DNA of 64,000 nt from Saururus chinensis (lineage: Eukaryota; Streptophyta; Magnoliopsida; Piperales; Saururaceae): positions 50,153,351 to 50,217,350 of the forward strand of contig CP141140.1 of assembly GCA_035235625.1 (NCBI GenBank), given 5' to 3'. A model generated the notes under the pieces. That model saw nothing but the letters and a program-made list of their open reading frames with translations, made no database searches and was not told the origin of the DNA. Numbering within the stretch: position 1 is the stretch's first letter; every line of letters starts with the position of its first letter. Position numbers and translations under genes: made by a program. Below are positions 1 through 12,170 of the stretch, one piece after another.

Positions 1-1
1 T

Positions 2-2929
2 GTGTTGAAAGATGTTAGACTTGTGCCTCGTCTAACAAAAAATTTGATATCTATTGGTCAATTGGCTATGACTGGAGTGGCTACAAAGTTTATCGGTGAT
101 ACATGGAGTATGACTCGAGGCTCCCTTATTGTAGCCAAAGGAAAAAAGGTGGGGACGTTGTATTTGTTCTCATGCATGAACAAGGACTCTATATCGGTGG
201 CATCGTCAGTTGTTGACTCTGCAACTTGGCACAAAAGCTTGGGCCACATGAGTGAGAAGGGGATGCAAGTTCTGATGAACAAGGGGAAGCTTCCTGACTT
301 GAAGGAGGTAAATCTAGATTTCTGTGAAGAATGTGTTATGGGAAAGCAAAGAAAGGTTACCTTCACAAAGGCAGTTAAGGAAAGAAAATCAGAACGTTCA
401 TAGCTGGTACACACGGACGTCTAAGGTCTGGCTCAGGTACAATCCCTCGGCAGTGCTCTTTATTTTGTGACTTTTATTGATGATGCATCTCGCAAGCTCT
501 GGGTTTATTATTGTCGTAATAAATCAGATGTGTTTAACTTGTTTGTCAAATGGAAAACTCTTGTTGAGAATGAGACATGATTAAAGTTGAAGTGCTTGAA
601 ATCCGATAATGGAGGAGAATACTGTAGTAGGGAGTTCCAATCCTACTGTGACAAACGTGGGATTAGAAGACTTGTTACAACCCCAAGAAAACCAAGACAA
701 AATGGTGTGGCAAAGCGAATGAACAGGACAATCTTGGAGAAGGCTAGGAGTATGAGACTCCATGCAGGGCTGCCAACATCATTTTGGACCTATGCCGTAG
801 ACACAACGGCATATTTGATCAATCGATCCCCATCTTACTCCCTAGATGGTGGATTGCCCGAGGAGGCATGGACAGGGAAGGAGGTAAAATATGATTTTTT
901 ACGGGTGTTTGGATGTGCAGGTTATGTACATGTGGAACCAGAAAATAGGGGAAAACTTGACTCAAAATTAAGCAAGCGCTATTTTATTGGTTATGGAACT
1001 GATAGTTATGGGTACAAACTATGGGATGCAGAGCAGAAAAAGGTTGTTAGAAGCATTGATGTTGTCTTCAATGAGTCTGATTTGTACAAAGACCAACAAA
1101 ATCTACAAAAGGGGAAGGAAAAATCTCAATTTGTAGAATTTGAGGTAGACAAATCCTCAGTTGATAAAGTAGGAAATGCAGATGAAGCCAGTTCCAGCCA
1201 GGAAGTATCTCAGCCAGATGAAAGTCATGATGAAGAGGTTGATGATGAGCCAGCTCATGTCCCACAATCCTCTACAATTCCTTTGCAGACACCAGCTGGA
1301 TGGAGGAGTGACAGGGTAAGTAAGCCAAATCCAAAATATGATTCTAGCCTTAACTATTTGTTGTTGACAAATAGTAGAGAGCCTGAAAGTTTTGAGGAGG
1401 CATGTCGTATAGACTCATCTATTGAGTGGGAGCGTGCCATGGATGATGAGATGGACTCATTGTCCTCAAACAACACTTGGGAGTTAACTCAACTGCCAAA
1501 AGGGAAGAAGGCTCTGCATAACAAATGGATCTACAAGTTGAAAGAAGAGGCCGATGGAAACAAGCGTTACAAAGCCAAACTAGTCGTCAAGGGCTTTGAG
1601 CAGAAGCATGGGGTAGATTTCACAGAGATATTTGTTCCAGTGGTGAAGATTGCTACCATCCGGACAGTCTTGAGCATAGTAACAGTGGAGGATCTCCACC
1701 TTGAGCAGTTAGATGTGAAAACTGCATTTCTTCATGGTGATTTGGAGGAAGAGATGTACATGCATCAACCAAAAGGGTACATTGAAAAAGGTAAAAACAA
1801 TTTGGTTTGCAAGTTGAAGAAGAGTCTGTATGGTTTGAAACAGGCTCCAAGACAGTGGTATAAAAGGTTTGATGGGTTTATGCAGGCAATGGGGTTCTAT
1901 AGGTGTCATTCAGACCATTGTTGCTATTTCAAAAATTTTGGTACCTCCTATATTATACTACTGTTGTATGTCAACGATATGCTTATTGTAGGGTCCGACA
2001 TGATTGAGATTGTGAATCTCCAGAGGAGAATGTCTCAGGAATTTGCCATGAAGGATTTGGGCCCATCAAAACATATTCTTGGCATGCGAATTACTAGAGA
2101 CAGAAAGAAGAGAATGCTGAAATTATCACAAACAGAATATGTTGAGAAGGTACTTCAGAGGTACAACATGCAAGGTGCTAAGTCAGTTGGCACCCCTCTT
2201 GCAGCACATTTCAAACTCTCTCAGGATCAGGCCCCAACCACACTAGAGGGGCGGAGAAAGATGGAGAGTATTCTTTATGCTTCAGCAGTGGGTTCTCTTA
2301 TGTATGTTATGACTTGCACTAGACCAGACATATCCCATTCAGTGGGAGCAGTGGCAAGGTATATGAGTAATCATGGCAAGGAGCACTGGGAGGCAGTGAA
2401 GTGGATCCTCAGGTATTTGAAAGGTACAACACAATTGAGTTTATGCTTTGGTGGTTCAAGCATAAAGCTCTTGGGTTATGTGGATTCTGATTTGGCTGGT
2501 GATGTGGACTCTAGGCGGAGTACCACAGGCTACGTATTTACTCTTGGGAGTGGAGCAGTAGCATGGCAGTCACAACTTCAAAAGATTGTCACTCTATCTT
2601 CTACTGAGGCAGAGTATGTTGCAGCTACAGAGGCGTGCAAGGTGTTGATTTGGCTAAAGGCATTCCTAAAGGAATTGGGTAAGGAGCAGGGTGAATGTTG
2701 GTTACATTCAGACAGTCAAAGTGCTATTTATCTTGCCAAGAATTCAGCATCTCATTCAAGAACCAAGCATATTGACATCAAGTATCACTTCATTCGGGAA
2801 CTTGTAGAAGAGAGGGAAGTGAATTTGGAGAAGATCCACACCAAAGACAACCCAGCAAACATGTTGACAAAGGTTGTCACCGTGGAGAAGTTGAGGTCAT
2901 GCTCAACTTCCATCGGTCTTTTACACTAG
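2..2929 (+). pseudogene. copia pol polyprotein (integrase, RT, RNase H) with three in-frame stops
   Basis: One reading frame runs from the window edge to the stop at 2927-2929. It first encodes a GAG-pre-integrase zinc region (H-x-H plus CxxC, about 230-350). The integrase core follows, including LVHTD, FIDDASRK and DNGGEY near 605. RT begins near 1390 with the plant copia motifs WIYKLKEEADG, LDVKTAFLHGDLEEEMYM and SLYGLKQAPRQWY. RNase H has STEAEYVA, HSDSQSAIYLAKN and SRTKHIDIKYH. The frame is interrupted by TAG at 401-403, TAA at 422-424 and TGA at 578-580, all within the N-terminal integrase. The RT catalytic box reads YVNDM (codons at 1967-1981) where the family has YVDDM, so one metal-binding aspartate is replaced by asparagine. 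Together these lesions make autonomous activity unlikely. The apparent start at 587 is a TTG and is not a real start. Confidence 0.93.
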
Positions 2930-3052
2930 AGGACCGGCCATCCCACACCCATTGCTTGTTCAGATTGAGATTTGAAGGCTTGAAGACTGCTAGCTTTAAG
3001 TGGGAGAATGTTGAAGAAGAAGATGAAGCTCATCAGTCTCCAAGTGGGAGAT

Positions 3053-3585
3053 TGTTAGATATGGAGCCTGATTTCTAGGAAGATTGACAGCGTGCACATA
3101 TATTTGGAATCGACTCAATAAGGATAGTTTCTAGATCTTAGACTTTGTTCCATACATTCAGCCTGTTGATTCTGGAAAGGTCAGTTCTGTGAGAATATTT
3201 TTATTCCAGGAAAGTTCTGTGAGAAGGCTGATTCCGGGATGGGTCTGTGACGAGGTTTTGATATGAGAAAAAGAGTCAGGGAGTGTACTGCATAGGAGAG
3301 AAAAAACAGAGCAGAGAGGTTGTGTTCTGCTCAAGGGAAAGAAGGGGCTCAGCGAGGGAAACAGAGAGATGTTTTCTTATATTCTTCTTCTCCTTCTCTA
3401 TTGTAATTTTCTCTGAATATAGTGGACTGGGTGTGGGTCGTGGATGTAGGCAAATTACCGAACCATGTTAAATCTTTGTGTTGTGTTGTTTTACTTGTTG
3501 TGTCATGTCTGCCACCCCCAATGATTATTCTGCTGCATCTGGGAATTCCTGTGCTGGGTTTAAGACTGCACTTGTTTCCCTAACA
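3053..3585 (+). repeat. copia 3' LTR with polypurine tract
   Basis: The LTR starts TGTTAGATATGG directly after the purine tract CAAGTGGGAGAT (3041-3052) and ends CCCTAACA. The 6-bp ends are perfect inverted repeats, which fixes both borders and gives 533 bp. A second GTGGGAGA tract lies about 50 bp upstream, at 3000-3007, and may be an older duplicate of the tract. The segment includes poly-pyrimidine and TTGTGTTGTG stretches but no coding region. Confidence 0.9.
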
Positions 3586-3794
3586 GGTAGTTGAGGTATG
3601 AAGCATTTGGCCAAGATCTAGAATTTGCTTGGCTTGCTCGAAATATGCAGGTGAATCTGGAAAATCTTGCCGCTTGATTTTCTTTCATTTTGAAAGGTTC
3701 TTTTAAGGTTGCTCGTTCACGTGTGAACTTTGTGCTGTTTTGATTGCTGCTCTCTGCAGCCTATTCCAAATCAGAAGATTCATTGGTGATCTTT
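3586..3794 (+). other. possible terminal exons of an unidentified gene next to the copia insertion
   Basis: Right after the target-site bases GGTAG there is an open stretch starting TTGAGGTATGAAGCATTTGG that reads LRYEAFGQDLEFAWLARNMQ. It ends at a CAG/GTGAAT donor-like site near 3650. A polypyrimidine run and CTCTCTGCAG acceptor end near 3760. If spliced, the frame continues as PIPNQKIHW and then stops. Splice signals and composition suggest the 3' end of a gene whose upstream part lies beyond the retrotransposon. I do not recognise the protein, and so short a stretch could be chance. Confidence 0.25.
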
Positions 3795-5035
3795 AGAAGG
3801 TCTCCCGAGCAAGTATCTCCCTTAATTATAATACAGCTAATTCTGTTTTTTTGTTAAAACATGTGTTAGTGTTTATAAACCTACTAAATATAGCTGGTCT
3901 ATTTTCTGAGGATGCTTCAATTGTATAAACATTAATGTTTAGTAGATGAGGGATTTTAATGTGGCCAAATAGAATTAGTACCAGAGGGAACATTACATGT
4001 TCAGTATGCTCAGCTGTGAGATTTTATATCCAGCTGCTTGCACTATATACGGATGATGGTGTCAAGTTCTTATTCCTCTGCTTTTAGTGACCAACTAAAA
4101 ATAAGAATGCTTACTATGTTATGTTTGCTGTCTCAGCTAATGCTTATTGTGCTATGTTTGCTGTCTCAGCTAAATGTTTCATATGAAGTTCCTCAAATAT
4201 TAACTCTAGTATCATCAGTAAGTGTATTAGATTTTTGTTGGAGCCACTGTCGCTAACTTTAAGATTAAGGGCTTCTAAAACAGATTTGACTATTTTCTCC
4301 TTCTGGGCACTGAGACCCTTTCTTGAGGGCCTGCCGCTGTGTGGACCGGAGAGGTTTGCAAAATTTGCAAAAGACTACCAAATGTACTCTCAGAAGAAAT
4401 GAACCATGTACCAAGATTTTTTCGAAAACTTGCGAATGTTCTACTATAATCAGTCAAGTACTGCCTTGGCTTTAGAGTGCTGATTCAATTTCTTATTTGA
4501 AGTAGTTAGTTTATCGTCTGATAGCAAATTAAAAACCAGCTTTTGGGTCTTGACCAGCCACTGCTTTTGGGTCGTCATTGCAGGTTCTATTAAGATGACA
4601 ATGGGTATACAGTAACCAAGGGCTGAAAGATCATGAAAAACAAGCTTAGAAGGACATTATTATACTACACCAGAGCAATCCACCCCGGAAGAACAAGCCT
4701 AGAAGGAAATTGCTAATGCTATATAAGTATACCTACATTTTGTGAATGCATTCAACATTTAAGAACAATTAATTCAGTTAAATTAGATGTCATTAGAATG
4801 TCTTTATTGGTCATTATAGTTTTTATTATTTTTTATATGTATTTTGTATTATTTTTATTTTTTATTATTCACTTAATTTTAAGAAATTTATTATAAAGAC
4901 AACTGGAAAATTAACTAGATTCAAATTCAGATTTTGATTCAGCTTCAGATTCAAATTCAGCTAATTAAGATAACTTTTCATATTAAGATTCAACTAAACA
5001 AATGGACCCTAGGTAAGCACATCGCCACCACCTAC
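3795..5035. other. AT-rich intergenic DNA, no gene seen
   Basis: Only short open frames occur here. The visible structure is a 33-bp tandem duplication (listed separately), T- and A-rich runs at 4800-4890 and a short ATTCAGATT-type repetition at 4918-4965. It could be the 3' UTR or downstream flank of the exon-like segment at 3586-3794. Confidence 0.5.
4108..4173. repeat. 33-bp tandem duplication, two units
   Basis: The units 4108-4140 and 4141-4173 both end TGTTTGCTGTCTCAGCTAA. They differ at only a few positions in the middle (ACTATGTTA against TTGTGCTA). Confidence 0.9.
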
Positions 5036-5662
5036 TGGTTCGCTGGCCCCATCGTGATCTCAAATGTCATATTCCATGCGATGAACCCGTTGCTGAGCAA
5101 AACAAGAAGAGATTTCAGTTTCATTATCACCCAAATCATAATTAATTAGTTATTTATTTTATCTTCATCGTTGATGATCTAAACGCCGTGTGGAAACATT
5201 GTAGCAAGTTCAAGGCGCATCTTGTCAAGCTTATATACCGTACAGCCAAGGATGCTGGTGGTCAACATGTCTGATTAACTTCCTGATGTAATCAAGTAAT
5301 TAGTCTTGATGTGAACGTGCTAATCTATTCCACAACTTTGACAACTTAAGTTTCCACTGGGGACGCAGCGGCCAAGTGGGTGGTGTGCTTCATAACATAT
5401 TGACAAGCAGCTCCAAACATAAATGCTGGAAATTCATGGCTGTGGAAACTTAATTGCGTAATATAATCAAACTCCATCAACTTCATTAGTTAGAATATCT
5501 TGTCTTTGATCTTACAATGAAGATGTTAATCAATGTATTAAATGGGCACTTTAGATACATCATACATACATATATGAACCAGCTGGGGTAAGTGAGCAAC
5601 CAAAATTGTTCTTAAGAGATGGATAAGGGGTTTAATTACTCACCAACATTTTCTGATCGGAT
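5036..5662 (-). pseudogene. decayed pectin methylesterase fragment (copy A): exon 2 start plus intron
   Basis: On the minus strand this matches the exon 2 start and intron of the intact PME at 8492-11007. The exon part (about 5036-5098) aligns with 9113-9180, including GCGATGAACCCGT, but the splice-junction bases are deleted. The intron follows with shared blocks such as AAAACAAGAAGAGAT, GTTTCCACTGGGGACGCAG and AACCAGCTGGGGTAAGTGA. The match runs to the exon 1 donor region CTCACCAAC at about 5650. No exon 1 coding sequence follows, and the rest of exon 2 is absent. It carries the simple CATACATATAT tract where copy B has an enormous AT repeat and copy C a MITE, so it preserves the older state of the intron. 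Confidence 0.85.
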
Positions 5663-5939
5663 TAGGGTGATGACAAGCGGTGGCGACAGAGGTGAGGCCG
5701 ACATTGAAAAGTAGGACAATTTGCTCACAAAGCATGGAGCTCCAACAAATGATGTCGGTGAGGGGACTTGAGAGCCACCACCTCACCTACTCCTGCTCGA
5801 CTCTCCTGGGAGGCGGCGTCGTGAGGGCCACCACCGCTACAACATGTGGATTGCGGAGGTAGAATATGGGGGTTGTGGATTATGGGGCAATGAGGGGGGC
5901 AAAGGAAGCTCCGACTCGTCTCCCAAGCGGCCGCATAAG
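5663..5939. other. GC-richer unique DNA with no recognised gene
   Basis: Short open frames are present on the plus strand but show no recognisable domain. A weak resemblance of 5670-5700 to PME exon 1 (GGTGGCGACAG) is not good enough to extend copy A. Confidence 0.35.
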
Positions 5940-6760
5940 AGCACCTATTGGACCAAGGTATGTGCTCGGGCCCGTTTCAGTTCAACGTTGTCGCAGTCCG
6001 GGTGAGCCTGTACGGGCCACGGGGTCCAAGGGTAGTGGGGGCGATCGAACCAACCCCACATGTGCCTTCATTACACTAATTCGATTCGGACCCGCCTATG
6101 TCACACACGCACACTAGGCACGCAACTAGGTTATGCATTAACACGTTGTGGGCCCTAGACATGTGAATTATGTGTCGATGGTGGGACCCGTGGTTAGCGA
6201 AGGGTCGACCCTATCGCAGGCTTAGTTGTGTGCAAAGGTTTAGGCCTCCACGGGCTCTAAGATACAGAGCCCACTTCCGTTGTATATGACCCTTAAGTTA
6301 AACCAAAAGAATAAGAGTAGGAAAGCCCATTTAGAACAACCCACATATAGGTCCGCTTAAGAGAGGAAATTAAGGGGTATATAAAGGGAAACATGGGAGA
6401 GGAGGGAATGCCCTAGAGCTGTCCGCCCCCTCCTCCTTTTCCCTCCTCTCTCCCAATCAGCCACCCCCCTCTCTCCCCCTTGGTTCGGCCTGGTACTTGC
6501 TTGGGAGAAATCCCTTGCTGACCGCCTCTCTTAACTCTCCTTTTACTACATTGGCAAGAAAGATCAAGGAGAAAGGCTTCATCCTTGCTTGGGACGTGGA
6601 GGCTGATTCAAGGGGCGATCCTTGCTGAGTTCTTCAATCCAAGAGCATTGGCTTGTGAGAGATCAACACATAAAGTTAATCCTTAATCCCTACGTTTGTT
6701 TCATGTGATCTAAGTGTACATGCTGATTGTTTCAAGGGCATGCAAGGGGCTGGAATGCCC
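5940..6760 (+). repeat. LTR-like segment with a strong core promoter
   Basis: A TATA box, GGTATATAAAGGG, lies at about 6375-6387. It is followed by a leader rich in CT (CCCCTCCTCCTTTTCCCTCC) and then a long non-coding GC-balanced region. This arrangement is typical of the U3-R-U5 of plant LTR elements. I could not find clean TG/CA ends, target-site copies, a primer-binding site or any coding domain nearby. A fragment of a solo LTR is my best reading; a promoter of an unrecognised transcript is possible. Confidence 0.35.
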
Positions 6761-7640
6761 AAAGTCAGTATGCTATTGCCCCAACTTGATTTCTTATATA
6801 CATGATCATTGATTGGATGATGTTATATTACTCATTGAATTGAGTTCTTATGCATGTTCTTGTAGATTGATTGTAAAGTTGAAATTTTAATTGGTGTGCC
6901 ACCCCATCCCACCTTGCTTCTGCTAGTCCGACCACTCTACACCACCATGCCTCCTCCTCTAGCTCCAACTCAAAAAGGGCACAAACTAGGAAGATTGGGC
7001 ACTAGTACTGGCCAAAAGACAGGCAGAAGTGTCCAGGGGCAGTTGCTAGAGGTAGGTGCCTATGGTTGGGCCTAAGGAGAAGACAGGGAGAGGTGGGAAA
7101 TTGGCCAAACAATTTCTAGGTTTTGAGCAGCTAGAGGTGGGATGGGGAGAAGAGGAAGAAAGAGGAACTAGTGTAGAGAGCATGAGAGCTACAACAACCA
7201 CCTTCTTTGGCTCCTGCAATTGGGGAAGGTGTGTTCGTCAGGCTTCAAATTTAGGGATTTAGGGGTGATTAGGACTACAAAGGAAGATAAAAGGGAAGTT
7301 TTTCTCCGTCCTCATGGACAATGAGCGTTACACATAGGAACCGTTCATCTACGAACCAACAGTATACACGTTAACATATGTTACCATTAATATCATTGAT
7401 GCTAACGTATATTAGTATGTGCATTATTGATATTAAATATTAACGACTCCCCCAACATAACTTAAGCTGGTCTTATTGTCAGACGGCAACATAAAAACTC
7501 TTCAGAAGATAAGAGGGGAGATGAGAAGGCATCTTGGGTAAGAATGAAAACCATTTCAATTTCCAGTAATTTGGTTAAAAAAGGAATGGGATAGAAAACC
7601 AATTCACTAACCGTGTGGGAGAGATGACGTGGGTGTCTTC
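6761..7640. other. intergenic DNA, no gene seen
   Basis: Only short, unrecognised open frames occur. The stretch at 7360-7450 is rich in TTAACATATGTTA-like short palindromes. Nothing else is distinctive. Confidence 0.4.
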
Positions 7641-7872
7641 CGGATTTAGATAAGTTGGATGTGCACTCCCACCCATTATGGTGGGATTGCCCATTCAAAA
7701 CATGTCAAAAGGATGAGATCAGCTGGGTGGGCACTCCCACGGGTTGTGGCGGGAGTGCCACCCAGCTGATCCGAAGCCATAACACATTTTTTAAATCACA
7801 TATTTTCATTGATCACTCCTACCAATTATGGTGGAAGTGCACACCCAACACCCAACTCATCTAAATCATCCA
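7641..7872. mobile_element. foldback MITE-like element with nested inverted repeats
   Basis: The outer arms are GGATTTAGATAAGTTGG on the left and the complement of CCCAACTCATCTAAATCATCC on the right. Inside them lie second arms (TGTGCACTCCCACC against GGTGGAAGTGCACA). The core is a 55-bp near-perfect palindrome at 7717-7771, with arms GATCAGCTGGGTGGGCACTC and GAGTGCCACCCAGCTGATC. There is no coding capacity. I see no clear target-site duplication, so the superfamily is unknown. Confidence 0.7.
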
Positions 7873-8491
7873 ATTTGAAGTTTTGGGAAAGTAAAGGAAA
7901 TTGATAGGAAGGATGAGGTATTAGATTAAAAAATAAAACATTTTCTACTCTATTTGAGGGCAGAAGAGTTTAATAGCCACATTATTTTAAATAAGAAGAA
8001 ATCTATATGAAACCTGATTTTCCTCTGTCCCCCAACCAAATTGAAAAAATACTTTTTTTTTACTTAAGTACGTATGTTTCCACATCACTTTGTTCCTACT
8101 TTCCCCCATACTTCAACTTTAACCCCTTCTCTTCTCCTCCGAGGGTGACCTCTTCTCTTCTTTTTTTTACCTTTTTTTTTTTTAAGACCTGGCCATTTGC
8201 CGTTGTGGCATCAGCCGAAGCCGGAGAAGAAAATGACGAAGACGAGGCGGTAAATACCTGAGATAATTTTTTAATCAGTAGGGGGGAAAAATGAGAGATA
8301 TAGGGAATAAAATTAGGGTATAAATAGCCATGTTCTTAAAGAAATTCCACATCATATTTTATTGAATATTTCTCAAAATATTTCAGCAATTGTACAGCGA
8401 CAATCTTTTTTTCACATGAAAAATATAAAATGATGTAATACAATTGTATATATTGTTGACAACTTATAACAGTTGATAGCCCCACTGTAAA
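7873..8491. other. 3' flank of the PME gene, no other gene seen
   Basis: This contains pyrimidine-rich runs (8048-8060, 8161-8182) and the presumed PME 3' UTR immediately left of 8492. On the minus strand, likely polyadenylation signals are several A/T-rich AATAAA-like strings between 8260 and 8460. An 84-codon frame at 8007-8261 shows no domain and is probably noise. Confidence 0.45.
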
Positions 8492-11007
<2,516 letters not shown>

Positions 11008-11560
11008 GTCAACGCACAATACTATCAAATTTCTCTGCTAGTGTTGTATGGTTTGGGATTGGTGAGTTCAAGGGAAGTAGATGCGTATTTATAGTGCTAG
11101 GACGCAGCCAATTTGAGAAAAAAGGAGGCTTGAACGCAATTAGGTGAAGTTTCCATGCAGACTAGATTACGTGCGGAATGTACTTATGTGTCATTGTCCA
11201 TCGCCAGTTTCTTCCTGCATGCGCACATCAAAGATGCACATTGGTTCCCTCTGTTTCCGTTAGTGTTCCTTTGGCTTGTTTGGGAATCCACATGGCTGAA
11301 AGGCGACCCTGTGTCGAAGACAAGATGACCCTGCCTTAGATTTCGTTACGAAGAAAACGATGGGACAAGATGCTTACGTTGGAATTAGTTGTACGCTGTC
11401 CAAGTGCTGGGATGTAGGATTTTCATTGGTTTCATTATGAGTCAAATCTTATTTTATTTTATTTTTGGATTTTCTCAGCTTTTAATGTTTATTTAAGTAC
11501 AACCTTTACACCCACGTGATTGTGTAGGAATACTTTTTTCGATCTCCTACGTGTTTTAAA
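11008..11560 (-). promoter_or_regulatory. promoter and 5' flank of PME copy B
   Basis: On the minus strand the sequence reads TATAAATA at 11093-11086, a good TATA box about 80 bp before the ATG. The flank up to about 11510 matches the upstream DNA of PME copies C (39178-39915) and D (49640-50200). Shared blocks include GGACGCAGCCAAT, the TGCACATCAAAGATGCACAT region and a CACGTG-type stretch (CACCCACGTGATT) near 11510 that contains the ACGT core of G-boxes. Whether these motifs act in expression is inference. Confidence 0.75.
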
Positions 11561-11584
11561 CACCAAGTTGCATTCTCAAAATTA

Positions 11585-12170
11585 ATAGGACTTCTTAGTG
11601 CAAAACTATTCACATGATTGGGATTCTTATAGTGCGAAATTGATCATAGGACTTCTTAGCGTGAAACCAATCACACAATAGTGTGTCCTATCATATGTAT
11701 TACCAAAATAACACAAAAAAGAAAGATTCTACGATAGGGTTTCTTACTGCCAAGTTGATCACACGATAGGGCTTCTTAGCACGAAATTAAGCACACGATA
11801 GGGTTTCTTAGCACGAAATTAATCACTTGATAGGGCTTCTTAGCACGTAACTGATCATATGATAGCATGCCCTATAACATATACTAACAAAATAATGTTG
11901 AAAGAAGACCCTACAATAGCTCTTCTTAGCGCAAAGAAAACCACACCTTAGGGCTTCATGACGCAAAGCTAATCACATGATAGAGCTTCTTAATGCATAG
12001 TTGATCACACAATAGGCTTCTTGGCATGAAACTTATCACACAATAGCGTATCCCATTGTATATAATATCAAAATAAAGCACGTAAAAGACCCCACCATAG
12101 AGCATCTTAGCACAAGATGGATCACACGATAAGGCTTCTTAGCGCGAAACTGATAACACAGTAGATAAAA
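11585..12170. repeat. minisatellite with 32-bp monomers arranged in about 184-bp higher-order units
   Basis: The basic monomer is close to GGGCTTCTTAGCACGAAATT followed by a GATCACACGATA-like tail, 32 bp per unit at 11756-11850. About every four monomers, a different spacer of about 64 bp appears. It starts CACACAATAG (11672, 11856 and 12037), contains ATAT...CAAAATAA and ends in GACCC..CAATAG. The start-to-start distances are 184 and 181 bp. Monomers are 75-95% alike by eye. It lies just past the PME promoter and is not found upstream of copies C or D. Confidence 0.88.

Larger units (their letters stand above)
1..3585 (+). mobile_element. Ty1/copia LTR retrotransposon, 3' portion, cut by the window edge
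   Basis: The order of domains is GAG-pre-integrase, integrase, reverse transcriptase and RNase H, followed by a polypurine tract and an LTR. That order is diagnostic of Ty1/copia. The 5' LTR, gag and protease lie left of the window. The 3' LTR has perfect TGTTAG/CTAACA ends. The five bases that follow, GGTAG at 3586-3590, are the expected target-site copy, but the partner is outside the window. The coding frame stays continuous from base 2 to 2929 with only three stop codons, so this is a fairly young but defective copy. The GAG-pre-integrase wording (WHKSLGHMSEKGMQ) resembles the Tnt1/Tork clade; this clade call is an inference. Confidence 0.95.

Noticed and set aside
5663-5720. Extension of PME copy A into exon 1
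   Set aside because: Only short words agree (GGTGGCGACAG), with no frame and no PMEI sequence.
11008-11028. Upstream start for the PME, adding seven residues (and the same at 39198 in copy C)
   Set aside because: The codon is TTG in both copies. The ATG at 11007 begins a good signal peptide.
11585-12170. CRISPR-like array
   Set aside because: Monomers are directly adjacent with no unique spacers, the repeats are diverged and the DNA is plant nuclear.
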